A DNA stretch of 64,000 nucleotides from Azospirillum sp. Its GTDB lineage: Bacteria > Pseudomonadota > Alphaproteobacteria > Azospirillales > Azospirillaceae. The position numbers were made by a program, and so were the translations under genes. Below are positions 18,612-26,603 of the stretch, in pieces. The notes under the pieces are model-generated. The model searched no databases. It saw nothing but the letters and a program-made list of their open reading frames with translations, and was not told the origin of the DNA. The stretch spans positions 29,201 through 93,200 of the forward strand of contig JAIXPD010000085.1 of the NCBI GenBank assembly GCA_027486405.1, in the 5' to 3' direction. How positions within the stretch are numbered: position 1 is the stretch's first letter; every line of letters starts with the position of its first letter.

Positions 18612-18848
18612 AATCGCTTGAAGCGCCGTGCGCCCGGTCAAAACAACAATGGACACGGATTTCACGGATTATCTCATGGATTTCACAGAGCGTGTCTCAG
18701 AGCCGTCCTGCTTGCGATCTCGCGACAAACCTCATGGCGGGATGCGGGAGCCAATTGGTGTCGAAAATCCGTGTAATCGTTTAATTTTGTCCGTGAAATC
18801 CGTGTCCATTCTTGGTTGCGTGACGATGATCGCTCGTTCAAGCGATTG
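18612..18848. repeat. Palindromic intergenic repeat, copy D
   Basis: A 237-bp element with outer ends AATCGCTTGA (18612-18621) and TCAAGCGATTG (18838-18848) and inner arms CAATGGACACGGATTTCACG (from 18647) and GAAATCCGTGTCCATTCTTG (18795-18814). The right flank matches copies A and C in inverse orientation. It is in the 710-bp gap 18422-19131 upstream of catB, which otherwise contains only the operator at 18524 and a hairpin at 19009. Confidence 0.82.
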
Positions 18849-19008
18849 CCATGCCCCGCCCCAAGAATCGCTTGGCAAACGCCAACCGATTGGGTTAGGG
18901 TTTGCTCATGCAACACGCGCTTATCCTCACGTCGTCGGGCCTGTCCCGATATTTTGGCCGCTGGTTTAATCCGGCGGCCTAGGATCGCGCACACGTTGCC
19001 CATCCCGA

Positions 19009-19034
19009 AGCCGCCCCAAGTCCTTGAGGCGGCT
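19009..19034 (+). terminator. Stem-loop AGCCGCC/GGCGGCT
   Basis: A 7-bp GC-rich stem with a 12-nt loop, followed on the plus strand by TTCGTGTTGTGT, a weak T-rich tail. It may be a terminator or a leader structure for the plus-strand genes that follow. Support is limited to the palindrome. Confidence 0.35.
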
Positions 19035-19131
19035 TTCGTGTTGTGTACCCTTCGGTACGGCATTCAATCCAAATCAGGACGGATCCCAGACGGATCGCGG
19101 GGCGGCCTCCTCCAGACGAGACGAGGTTCCC

Positions 19132-19266
19132 ATGTTCGATTTCGATGTTGTCACCGGCCCGACCCAACCGCCCCAACCCACCGCCAGCGAACCGGCTCCG
19201 GCGGCGGCACCGGTCCTGCCTTCGGGCCAACCCTCGCCCCAGGCCACGGCCCCGCAACCGTCCTGA
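19132..19266 (+). CDS. Possible small Pro/Ala-rich protein
   Basis: A 44-codon reading frame (MFDFDVVTGPTQPP...) with ATG behind a GAGG six bases upstream. The product is Pro- and Ala-rich and probably disordered. No family is recognised. It precedes a gene of unknown function on the same strand, 174 bp upstream of it. It could equally be a chance ORF in GC-rich DNA. Confidence 0.3.
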   Translation: MFDFDVVTGPTQPPQPTASEPAPAAAPVLPSGQPSPQATAPQPS

Positions 19267-19440
19267 CCCGGCGGTGATGCGGCCGTGACTCAGAGGCTGC
19301 TCCCGTTCCGACCCGGTCGATAACATTTTTCCGATTTCCCGCGCAGGACCCGCCCGTTCCGTCCGTATTCCCAGATGCAGGGGTTTCCCTGCGGTGTGGA
19401 CGGGGCGGCGGGCCGCGTCGGAACGGAAGGAAGCCGGGTC

Positions 19441-20139
19441 ATGGCCGATGATGCACTCTCCAGCGTCAGTTCCATGGTGTCGAGCCTCAACGCCTCCCTC
19501 GCGAACGCGGTGTCGGCGCTTCAGTCTCAACAAAGCACCAGCTCCACCGAAGAGGTGCAGAGCTATGAAAAGACCGTCAAGAAATCCAAGCTGACCAACG
19601 CGGGCGGGGCCACCGACATCGGCATCCTGGCCATGAACACCACCCGCCTGAACGTCGCCAGCACGCTCGCCGCCAACGACAATGTCGATTTCTACAAGTT
19701 CAAGACGACCAGCAAGGGCGAAGCCACCCTGGGCCATGTCGGCGACGACGGCGTGCGCATCCAGTTGATGAACCGGCTGGGCACCGTGCTGGCCGACAGC
19801 GATCCCAAATCCGGCGACGATTACGACGCCTTCAAGTCGCTGGAAAAAGGGGAACTGACGCTGGACAAGGGCGACTACACCCTGCGCGTCACCCGCAGCC
19901 CCGGCGAATCCGCCGCGACGCCGAAGAATTACGCGCTTCAGATGGTGATGGGATCCTACAGCCAGGATTACGACACCGTCGCCAAGCAGCCCGCCGCCAG
20001 CGACAACCCCTATCAGATGTCGTCCAGCCAACAGGCCCTGCTGGATGGGTTGAACTCCGCCATCAGTTCGGCAAGCTCGATCACCTATGGCCAGACCGGG
20101 ACCGAAAAGCTGATGGGCAGCTTCAGCCTGTTCGTGTGA
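19441..20139 (+). CDS. Unrecognised protein with a PPC-like beta-sandwich region
   Basis: A 232-residue protein of unknown function. The start at 19441 is supported by GGAAGGAAG upstream. An N-terminal Ser/Ala/Gln-rich helix-prone segment (1-55) precedes a region (~65-185) with the pattern of bacterial pre-peptidase C-terminal (PPC) beta-sandwiches: a VDFYKFKT strand, alternating strands around VRIQLMNRLGTVLADSD, and a DYTLRVTR strand near the end. No signal peptide, membrane segment or catalytic motif is seen. Base composition and codon use match the neighbours. The PPC resemblance is from pattern only. Confidence 0.75.
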   Translation: MADDALSSVSSMVSSLNASLANAVSALQSQQSTSSTEEVQSYEKTVKKSKLTNAGGATDIGILAMNTTRLNVASTLAANDNVDFYKFKTTSKGEATLGHVGDDGVRIQLMNRLGTVLADSDPKSGDDYDAFKSLEKGELTLDKGDYTLRVTRSPGESAATPKNYALQMVMGSYSQDYDTVAKQPAASDNPYQMSSSQQALLDGLNSAISSASSITYGQTGTEKLMGSFSLFV

Positions 20140-20192
20140 GCCGGTCGGGTGCTATGACGCGTCTCCCGCCCCCCGCCGCTGGAGACGCGCCG

Positions 20193-20807
20193 ATGCACCC
20201 CCACCCGCCCCTGCTGCTGACCCCCGCCGACTGCCGCCGTGTGCCCTGGCGCAACGGGATGGGAACCACCACCGAAATCGCGGTGGAGGCGTTGGACGAC
20301 GCGCGGTTCCTGTGGCGCGTCAGCATCGCCGACGTCGCCGCCGCCGGACCCTTTTCCAATTTTTCCGGCTATGACCGCCTGATCGCCGTGATCGACGGCG
20401 TCGGCATGGCGCTGACGGTGGACGGGGGCGACCCGGTGGTGCGGCGGCGCATGGATCCCGCCTTCGCCTTCTCCGGCGACGCCACGGTCGATTGCGCCCT
20501 GCTCGACGGGGCGATCCGCGACTTCAACCTGATGGTGAACCGCGCCAGCGCCACCGGCGCGCTCGACCTGTTGACCGGCGCGGCGCGCCACGCCTGCGTT
20601 GCCGACGTCACGCTGGTCCACGCCCTGAACGGATCGGCCACGGTCCAACTGGACGGCGTGCAGGTGGACGGCGTGCAGGTGGACGCGGGGGAACCGATCG
20701 CGGTCCCGCCGGGCCACACGCTGCTGCTGCGCGGCGCGGACGCAACGATCATCCTGCCGGAGGGGGCCGAAACGGTGGTGGCCACGATCAACCGCCGCCC
20801 GGCCTGA
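20193..20807 (+). CDS. HutD/Ves-family cupin-like protein
   Basis: A 204-residue bicupin-like protein of the HutD family. The family signature is the N-terminal (W)RNGxGxTxEIA stretch (WRNGMGTTTEIAV, residues ~22-34) followed by WRVSIADV and a GYDRLIAVIDG block. HutD proteins accompany histidine-utilisation genes and are thought to modulate them, but no hut gene is in view. A 15-bp tandem duplication encodes DGVQV-DGVQV near residues 153-162. The ATG at 20193 has GGAG nine bases upstream. It is convergent with pbfA. Confidence 0.85.
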   Translation: MHPHPPLLLTPADCRRVPWRNGMGTTTEIAVEALDDARFLWRVSIADVAAAGPFSNFSGYDRLIAVIDGVGMALTVDGGDPVVRRRMDPAFAFSGDATVDCALLDGAIRDFNLMVNRASATGALDLLTGAARHACVADVTLVHALNGSATVQLDGVQVDGVQVDAGEPIAVPPGHTLLLRGADATIILPEGAETVVATINRRPA

Positions 20808-20828
20808 ATTCCCCCGATCTCTCCCCGA

Positions 20829-22193
20829 TCACGCCGCGATGACCGCCTGGGCGACACTGTTCAGGGCGTGATCCAGATCGGTTTGCGCGATGGTCAGCGG
20901 CGGCGACAGGGTCAGCACCGTTCCTTGCGATATCTTCAGGCTGACCCCGGCGGCCAGCGCGGCGTAAAAGGCCGCCTCCGCCCGGTCAGCCCCGCTGCGG
21001 CCCTGGTGGTCGGCCAGCTCCACGCCGATCAACAGCCCGGCCCCCCGGATGTCGGCCACGCCGGGCCGCGCGGCGGTGAGGTCGCGCAACCGCTCCACCG
21101 CGTGACGGCCCAGGGCGGCGGCGCGCTCCACCAGCCCGTCGTCGCGCAGGATGTCCAGCGTGGTCAGCCCGGCGCGGGCCAGAAGCGGGTTCTTCTCGTG
21201 CGTGTAATGGCCCAGCGCGCGGTCGGCGGCGACGTCCAGCCCGGCCCGCGCGATCACGGCGGCCACCGGCAGCATGGCCCCGCCCAGCGCCTTGCCCAAC
21301 ACCAGAATGTCCGGCCGCGCGCCGAACGGCTCGTGGCTGAACAGATGGCCGGTCTTGCCCAGGCCGGTGGGAATCTCATCGAAGATCAGCAAGGCCCCCG
21401 CCGCGTCGCAGGCCCGCCGCACCTCCGCCCAGAAGCCGGGCGGCGGCACATAGGGCACGGCGCGGATCGGCTCCGCCACCACGGCGGCGACGTCGCCCTC
21501 CTTCTCCAGGGCGTAGCGCAGCATCCGGGCGCAGGTCATGCGGCAGGCGTCGAGGTCGGGACCGCCGCCGGGCGCGGGATCGAAGCCATAGGGGCAGCGG
21601 GCGCAGGCGAAGGGGGCCACATGCTCGGTCCCCGGCAGCAGCGGCCCGATGCCATGGGAACGGAACAGCGCCTCCCCGCCGACGCTGGACGCGCCGAACC
21701 CGGCCCCGTGGAACGCGTCCCAAAAGGAGATGGTCTTGAAACGGCCGGTGGCGACGCGGGCCAGCTTCAGCGCGATCTCGATCCCTTCCGACCCGCCGGG
21801 CGCGAACAGCACCCGGCTGCCGGGACCGGTCGGGGCGAGCGCGGCCAGCCGCTCCGCCAGTTCCGCCGCCGGTTCGCAGGCGAAGCGGCGCGGGGCAAAG
21901 CTCAGATCGTCCATCTGCGCCTTCAACGCCGCCACCAGCCGGGGATGGGCGTAGCCGATGTGATGGGCGCTGTTGCCATGGAAATCCATGAAACGGCGAC
22001 CATCCATGTCCTCGATCCAGATCCCCTCCGCCTTGCGGATCGCCGACAGGCAAGGGGTGGACAGGGATTGCTTGAGAAAGGCGGCGGCGTCGCGCTCCAC
22101 CAGCGCGCGGGACCGGGGGCCGAGCGCGTCGGCCATCCAGCGCGCGCGGCGCGGCCCGAGATTGATGTCGCCTTCGGAACGATCAGCCTGCAT
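20829..22193 (-). CDS. pbfA: (R)-1-hydroxy-2-aminoethylphosphonate ammonia-lyase (PbfA-like, class III PLP enzyme)
   Basis: A 454-residue class-III aminotransferase-fold protein. PLP features include the GSEGIEIALKLAR helix, the FWDAFHGAG loop, the FDEIPTGLGKTG Asp and the Schiff-base Lys in VLGKALGG. In phosphonate clusters this recurrent homologue (PbfA) is not a transaminase: it eliminates ammonia from (R)-1-hydroxy-2-aminoethylphosphonate to give phosphonoacetaldehyde, which feeds phnX. It is the last gene of phnW-phnX-FAD oxidase-pbfA. The ATG at 22193 (MQADRS) has GGAG/GAGG upstream; a TTG 15 bases earlier is less likely. A true transaminase role cannot be ruled out from sequence alone. 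Confidence 0.82.
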   Translation of the reverse strand: MQADRSEGDINLGPRRARWMADALGPRSRALVERDAAAFLKQSLSTPCLSAIRKAEGIWIEDMDGRRFMDFHGNSAHHIGYAHPRLVAALKAQMDDLSFAPRRFACEPAAELAERLAALAPTGPGSRVLFAPGGSEGIEIALKLARVATGRFKTISFWDAFHGAGFGASSVGGEALFRSHGIGPLLPGTEHVAPFACARCPYGFDPAPGGGPDLDACRMTCARMLRYALEKEGDVAAVVAEPIRAVPYVPPPGFWAEVRRACDAAGALLIFDEIPTGLGKTGHLFSHEPFGARPDILVLGKALGGAMLPVAAVIARAGLDVAADRALGHYTHEKNPLLARAGLTTLDILRDDGLVERAAALGRHAVERLRDLTAARPGVADIRGAGLLIGVELADHQGRSGADRAEAAFYAALAAGVSLKISQGTVLTLSPPLTIAQTDLDHALNSVAQAVIAA

Positions 22194-22208
22194 GTCCTCG
22201 CTCTCCAA

Positions 22209-23468
22209 TCAGCCGGCGGTCTTGCCGGAACGGGCACCGGCGCACGCGGCGCGCAACGCCGGAGAAAAGGGATCGACCGCGCCCAGCCGACCGGGGGCGA
22301 AGCTGGACACATCCACCCCGTTCCCCCCCAGGATGGCCGCCGCAACCGCCCGTCCGATGCCGCCGGACGCGGCGATCCCCGCCCCACAGCAGCCGGTCGC
22401 CAGACACAGCCCCAAGACCTCCGGCACCGGCCCCAGCACGAAACGGCCATCGGCGGTGTAGGTGGACAGGCCGGACACGTAATGAGCGATGCCGACCCGC
22501 AGCAGCGGCGGGCACAGCCGGGCCAGCCCCTCCCACCCCTCTTCCAACGTTTCCCAACCGCCGTCGGAATCGGCCAGATCGAGGCCGGTCGTGTCGTCGG
22601 GCAGCGCGGCGGGATCGAAGGCCACCGACCGGCCCCCGCGCAAGCCGAACAGCAGCGCCCCCAGCTCCGGCCGGGCGTAGGCCCCGGCGTCGGGCAGGAC
22701 CAGGGCGGGCAGATCGCGCGGAAACAGGTCCGGGCGCGGCTCAGTGATCCAATATTGGCTGCGCACCGGGGCTTGCGGCAGGCCGATTCCGGCGGTCCAG
22801 GCCAACCCCGCCGCCCAGGCCCCGGCGGCGTTCACCACGCATGGCGCGGCGATGGTCCCCTGGTCGGTGTCGAGACCCGCCACCGCACCATGCTCCACCC
22901 GGATCGCCCGCACCGACAGCCCATGCCGGAAGCGAACGCCGGACCGGCGGGCGGACCGGCGGTAGGCGTCGGCCAGACGCACCGGGTCGATGAAGCCGTC
23001 CATCGGCATGAAGGCGGCGCGCTCCACCGCCGCCGCCGACAGGCAGGGGGCGCGGCGCGCGGCCTCCGCACCGTCCAGCCAAACGACCGGATCGGCGCTG
23101 CCCGCCACAAGCGCGCGCAGGGCCTCGACCCGCGCCGGGCTGGCGGCGACGTGCAGGGTCCCGACCCGCCGCAGGCCCAGATCCTCGTCCAGCTCCTCTT
23201 CCAGGCTGGCGATGGCGGCGTAGGTGTCCCGCACCAGGGCCGCCGTCGCCGCATCGCCCCGGGCGCGGGTCAGCAGCGCGGCGGCGCGGGCCGTCGCCTG
23301 GGTGGCGGGCGGGTGGCGGTCCACCACCAGAACCGACCGCCCGCCATCCGGCCCCGAGGTCTGTCCCAAGGCCCGCCCCAACGCCCAGGCCACCGCCAGA
23401 CCCAACACACCGGCCCCGACCACGACGATGTCGGCGCGGTCGAGAACGGCCGGAGAGGTCGGGGTCAC
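22209..23468 (-). CDS. FAD-dependent (DAO-type) oxidoreductase of the phosphonate cluster
   Basis: A 419-residue D-amino-acid-oxidase-fold flavoprotein. GAGVLGLAVAW at residues ~18-28 binds FAD, a basic patch precedes the active site (TQATARAAALLTRA), and the C-terminal GCCGAGIAASGG motif contacts the flavin. FAD enzymes of this kind recur in aminoethylphosphonate (AEP) loci (PbfC/PbfD types) and oxidise AEP or N-methyl-AEP to phosphonoacetaldehyde. Which type this is cannot be told here. The GTG start at 23468 overlaps the phnX stop (GTGA), so the two are translationally coupled. Confidence 0.82.
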   Translation of the reverse strand: MTPTSPAVLDRADIVVVGAGVLGLAVAWALGRALGQTSGPDGGRSVLVVDRHPPATQATARAAALLTRARGDAATAALVRDTYAAIASLEEELDEDLGLRRVGTLHVAASPARVEALRALVAGSADPVVWLDGAEAARRAPCLSAAAVERAAFMPMDGFIDPVRLADAYRRSARRSGVRFRHGLSVRAIRVEHGAVAGLDTDQGTIAAPCVVNAAGAWAAGLAWTAGIGLPQAPVRSQYWITEPRPDLFPRDLPALVLPDAGAYARPELGALLFGLRGGRSVAFDPAALPDDTTGLDLADSDGGWETLEEGWEGLARLCPPLLRVGIAHYVSGLSTYTADGRFVLGPVPEVLGLCLATGCCGAGIAASGGIGRAVAAAILGGNGVDVSSFAPGRLGAVDPFSPALRAACAGARSGKTAG

Positions 23469-24295
23469 GGCTTTTCGCCGCGCGCCAACCGGGCCTCGAT
23501 GGCGTCGAGCAGCGGAACCGCCTCGGCCAGGGAACGCACCACGTAATGGGCACCGGCCCGCGCCAGCCGGTCCACGGCGGCGGTGTGCAGCGCCTCGCGC
23601 CGGTCGGCGGCCAGATCGCGCCACTCGGCCAGCGGCAAGCCGACCTCGTTGCCGGTGTCGGCCACCGCGATGGTCCACATGCCCGCGTTCAAGCCCTCCT
23701 CGACATCGACCACGGTGTCGCCGATCTTCACGCAGGCCTCGACCGGCGAGATCGACAGCTCGACCACGCAGCGCAGCGCCATCGCCGGGCCGGGTCGTCC
23801 GGCCGGGGTTTCGCCCGCGCACACGGTCAGGTCGGGCGTGTAGCCCTGCGCCGCCGCCACGCGCTGCACCACATCCATCACCGCGCGCGGATAGCCGGTG
23901 GTCGAGCCGATCTTCAGCCCACGCGCCCGCATCGCGGCCACCGCCTCCGCCGCGCCGGGGATCAGATCGGAATGGCGCTCCACCACCTCGACCTGAAGCG
24001 GCAGGAAGGTGTCGTACAGGTGATCGACGTCGGCGTCGGTCGGGGCCGCGCCGTGGGCGGCGGTCCAGGCGGCGGCGACCGGGGCCATGCGGGTGATCGC
24101 CTGGATGTGGTGCCATTTGGCCATCCCCATCGGGGCGCGGGCCTGTTCCAGCGTGATCGCGACGCCGGAGCGGCGGAAGGCCTCCATAAAGGCACCGGCG
24201 GGGGCAAGGCAGCCGTGATCCACCGTGGTCCCGGCCCAGTCAAGGATGACGGCCTGAAGCGGCCCGGTGTAACGGCGCGAATAAACAAAGCTCAT
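23465..24295 (-). CDS. phnX: Phosphonoacetaldehyde hydrolase (phosphonatase)
   Basis: A 276-residue HAD-superfamily enzyme cleaving the C-P bond of phosphonoacetaldehyde to acetaldehyde and phosphate. The nucleophile motif is LDWAGTTVD (Asp19). The Schiff-base Lys lies in the cap motif MGMAKWHHI, and a metal-binding acid pair lies in IGDTVVDVEEG. Length equals the family norm. It follows phnW by 43 bp and overlaps the FAD oxidase gene by 4 bp. Confidence 0.96.
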   Translation of the reverse strand: MSFVYSRRYTGPLQAVILDWAGTTVDHGCLAPAGAFMEAFRRSGVAITLEQARAPMGMAKWHHIQAITRMAPVAAAWTAAHGAAPTDADVDHLYDTFLPLQVEVVERHSDLIPGAAEAVAAMRARGLKIGSTTGYPRAVMDVVQRVAAAQGYTPDLTVCAGETPAGRPGPAMALRCVVELSISPVEACVKIGDTVVDVEEGLNAGMWTIAVADTGNEVGLPLAEWRDLAADRREALHTAAVDRLARAGAHYVVRSLAEAVPLLDAIEARLARGEKP

Positions 24296-24338
24296 GGCGA
24301 GAGGCTTTCGGATAAGGGGGCTGGCATCCAGGGGACGG

Positions 24339-25457
24339 TCAGGGCGCGCCGGTGGCGACGCCCATGGCGGACAGGGTGGCGCGGATGGCGGCGATGGCGG
24401 CGGTCATCTCCGCCGCCCCCAGCCGACCGATGCAGCCGATGCGGAAGCTGTCGGCCACCGTCAGCTTGCCGGGGTAGATGACGAAGCCGCGCGCGCGCAG
24501 TTGGTCGTAGAAATCGGCGAAGACAAAGGCCGGATCGGCGGGCATGCGGAAGGTGACGATGATCGGGGCCTGCAAAGCGTCGGGCAGCAGGGTGTCGAAC
24601 CCCAACGCCCGCATGCCGTCGATCAGGATGGCGGCGTTGGCCCGGTACCGCGCGCCCCGCCCGGCCACCCCGCCCTCCGCCTCATGCTCGTCCAGCGCCT
24701 GGGCGAAGGCGGCGACGACGTGGGTGGGTGGGGTGAAGCGCCATTGCGCGTTCGTCTCGAACCCGCGCCACTGGTCGTGCAGGTCGAGCGACAGCGCGTG
24801 CGCGTTGCCCTTGGCGGCGTCCAGCGCGTCGCGGCGGGCGATGACGAAGCCCATGCCCGGCACGCCTTCCAGGCATTTGTTCGACGAGGCGGCGACGGCG
24901 ACCGCCCCCAGCGCCATCATGTCGAGCGGCAGCGCCCCGAACGCGCTCATCGCGTCGATCAGCAGCGCCCGGCCACGGGACCGGACGATCTCCGCGACCA
25001 CCTCGATCGGGTTGAGGATGCCGGAGGTGGTTTCGCAGTGGACGACGGCGACGTGGGTGATCGCCGGGTCGGCGTCCAGCGCGTCGGCCAATGCGGCGGG
25101 CGACACCGGCTGATCCTCCGCCGTTTCCAGCGCGGTGACGGAACGGCCCGCCACCTCGGCGATGCGGACCATGCGGGTCCCATACGCGCCGTTGACCAGC
25201 ACCAGCAGACGCCCGGTGCGCGGAACCAGCGTGCCGATCATCGCCTCCACCGCGAAGGTCCCCGATCCCTGGACCGGAACCGCCGCGTGATGATCGGCGT
25301 GCCCCCCGGCCAGCCGGACCAGCCGGTCGCGGATGCTGGCGTTGAGCGCGATGAAGCGGCCATCCCGCGATCCCCAATCGCGCAGCATCGCCTGCTTGAC
25401 GGTGGCGGAGGTGGTCAGCGGACCGGGGGTCAGCAGATAGGGCACGGTGTCAACCAT
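24339..25457 (-). CDS. phnW: 2-aminoethylphosphonate:pyruvate transaminase
   Basis: A 372-residue class-V PLP aminotransferase converting 2-aminoethylphosphonate and pyruvate to phosphonoacetaldehyde and alanine. It opens with the family signature YLLTPGPLTTS. The GSGTFAVEAM PLP-phosphate loop, the VVHCETTSG segment, the Asp in IDAMSAFG and the Lys in ASSNKCLEG are all present. It is the first gene of the leftward catabolic operon and is divergent from the LysR regulator, whose intergenic dyad overlaps its promoter zone. Confidence 0.96.
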   Translation of the reverse strand: MVDTVPYLLTPGPLTTSATVKQAMLRDWGSRDGRFIALNASIRDRLVRLAGGHADHHAAVPVQGSGTFAVEAMIGTLVPRTGRLLVLVNGAYGTRMVRIAEVAGRSVTALETAEDQPVSPAALADALDADPAITHVAVVHCETTSGILNPIEVVAEIVRSRGRALLIDAMSAFGALPLDMMALGAVAVAASSNKCLEGVPGMGFVIARRDALDAAKGNAHALSLDLHDQWRGFETNAQWRFTPPTHVVAAFAQALDEHEAEGGVAGRGARYRANAAILIDGMRALGFDTLLPDALQAPIIVTFRMPADPAFVFADFYDQLRARGFVIYPGKLTVADSFRIGCIGRLGAAEMTAAIAAIRATLSAMGVATGAP

Positions 25458-25530
25458 GGGGGTCTGTCCGGAATGGGAGAAAAGAGACGACGGCGGAGCG
25501 GTCGGCGTGGCCCCATCACGCCGGTTCGCC

Positions 25531-25568
25531 TATCATAAAGCCAATCCATTCGACCTATGGGTCCATAG
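25531..25568. promoter_or_regulatory. phnW/LysR intergenic operator and promoter
   Basis: The inverted repeat CTATG-GGTC-CATAG (25555-25568) abuts the LysR start codon. On the minus strand a TATGAT -10-like hexamer (about 25531-25536) would serve phnW, with a poor -35 overlapping the dyad. This is the usual arrangement for a LysR regulator that activates the divergent gene and represses itself. The reading is inferred from position and symmetry. Confidence 0.5.
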
Positions 25569-26603
25569 ATGAAATCAATGAACTTTGCCCAGCTTCGCGC
25601 CTTTCACGCGGTGGCGACGGAGGGGGGATTCACCAAGGCGGCGCGCCTGCTGAACGTGACGCAGCCCACCTGTTCGCAGGAGGTGAAGGCGTTGGAGGAA
25701 AGCTATGGCGTCACCCTGTTCGACCGCAGCAACCGGCAGGTCGTGTTGACCGAGGTCGGCACGGCGCTGTTCGCCGTCACCCGCCGCCTGTTCGCGGCGG
25801 AGCAGGAGGCGATGGAACTGCTGGCCGGGGTGCGGCACCTGGACGGCGGCACGCTGGCGGTGGGGGCGGACGGGCCGTTCCACGCGGTTCCGCTGATCGC
25901 CCGCTTCACCCGCGCCCATCCGGGGCCGACGGTGACACTGGCGGTCGGCAACTCCCGCAGCATGCTGGAAGGTCTGATGGAAACGCGGATCGACGTGGCG
26001 GTGCTGGCCGACGTGCCGGGGGATTCGCGGCTCTATGTGCTGCCGCTGCGCCGCGATCCGGTGCGGGCGTTGATCCCGAAGACGCACCCGCTGGCGCGGC
26101 GGCGAGCGGTGACGCTGGGCGATCTGGTGGCGGAACGGCTGGTGCTGCGCGAACCGGGATCGATGACCCGCCGGTTGATCGAACGGGCGTTGACGGCGGC
26201 GGATCTGGCCCCCGCCGCCGTCATCGAGATTCAAAGCCGCGAGGCGGTGGTGGAGGCGGTGGCGGCGGGGCTGGGCATCGGCTTCACCTCCGTCGCGGAA
26301 TTCACCGGCGACGGGCGGCTGGCGCTGCTGCCGATCGCCGGGGCCGACATCGAGATGGACGAGTATGTCGTCTGCCTGCGCGAACGCCGACGGCTGGCGG
26401 TGGTGCGGGCGTTTCTGGAACTGGCGCGGACGGCGGCGACCGAGGCGGGCGGCGCGCTGCCCCCAGACCGCAGCGCCCCAGACCGCAGCCCAGACCTCAA
26501 CCCGAACCTCCCCGCGAACCTCAGCGCCGCCGCCACGCCTGGGTCCGCGCCTGCAACGCCCGCGACAACAGGGCGTGCAGCGCCCGCACCCCGGCGGAGG
26601 TGA
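25569..26603 (+). CDS. LysR-family regulator of aminoethylphosphonate catabolism
   Basis: A 344-residue LysR regulator with an N-terminal winged HTH (residues ~4-62, FHAVATEGGFTKAARLLNVT) and a type-2 periplasmic-binding-protein-like effector domain (~90-290). It is divergent from phnW, like the LysR regulators commonly found in AEP-degradation loci. The last ~50 residues are a Pro/Ala/Asp-rich disordered tail (about 295-344), and the final 83 bp overlap the 3' end of the convergent permease gene. An alternative shorter product is not supported by an earlier stop. Confidence 0.9.
   Translation: MKSMNFAQLRAFHAVATEGGFTKAARLLNVTQPTCSQEVKALEESYGVTLFDRSNRQVVLTEVGTALFAVTRRLFAAEQEAMELLAGVRHLDGGTLAVGADGPFHAVPLIARFTRAHPGPTVTLAVGNSRSMLEGLMETRIDVAVLADVPGDSRLYVLPLRRDPVRALIPKTHPLARRRAVTLGDLVAERLVLREPGSMTRRLIERALTAADLAPAAVIEIQSREAVVEAVAAGLGIGFTSVAEFTGDGRLALLPIAGADIEMDEYVVCLRERRRLAVVRAFLELARTAATEAGGALPPDRSAPDRSPDLNPNLPANLSAAATPGSAPATPATTGRAAPAPRRR

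Noticed and set aside
18849..19008. Possible tRNA or small RNA gene after repeat copy D
   Set aside because: No cloverleaf, no conserved T-loop GGTTCAAATCC-type sequence and no clear promoter-terminator pair.
20868..23546. An 892-codon plus-strand open frame
   Set aside because: Antisense to pbfA and the FAD oxidase, whose motifs are unambiguous; the plus product is low-complexity Gly/Gln/Arg.
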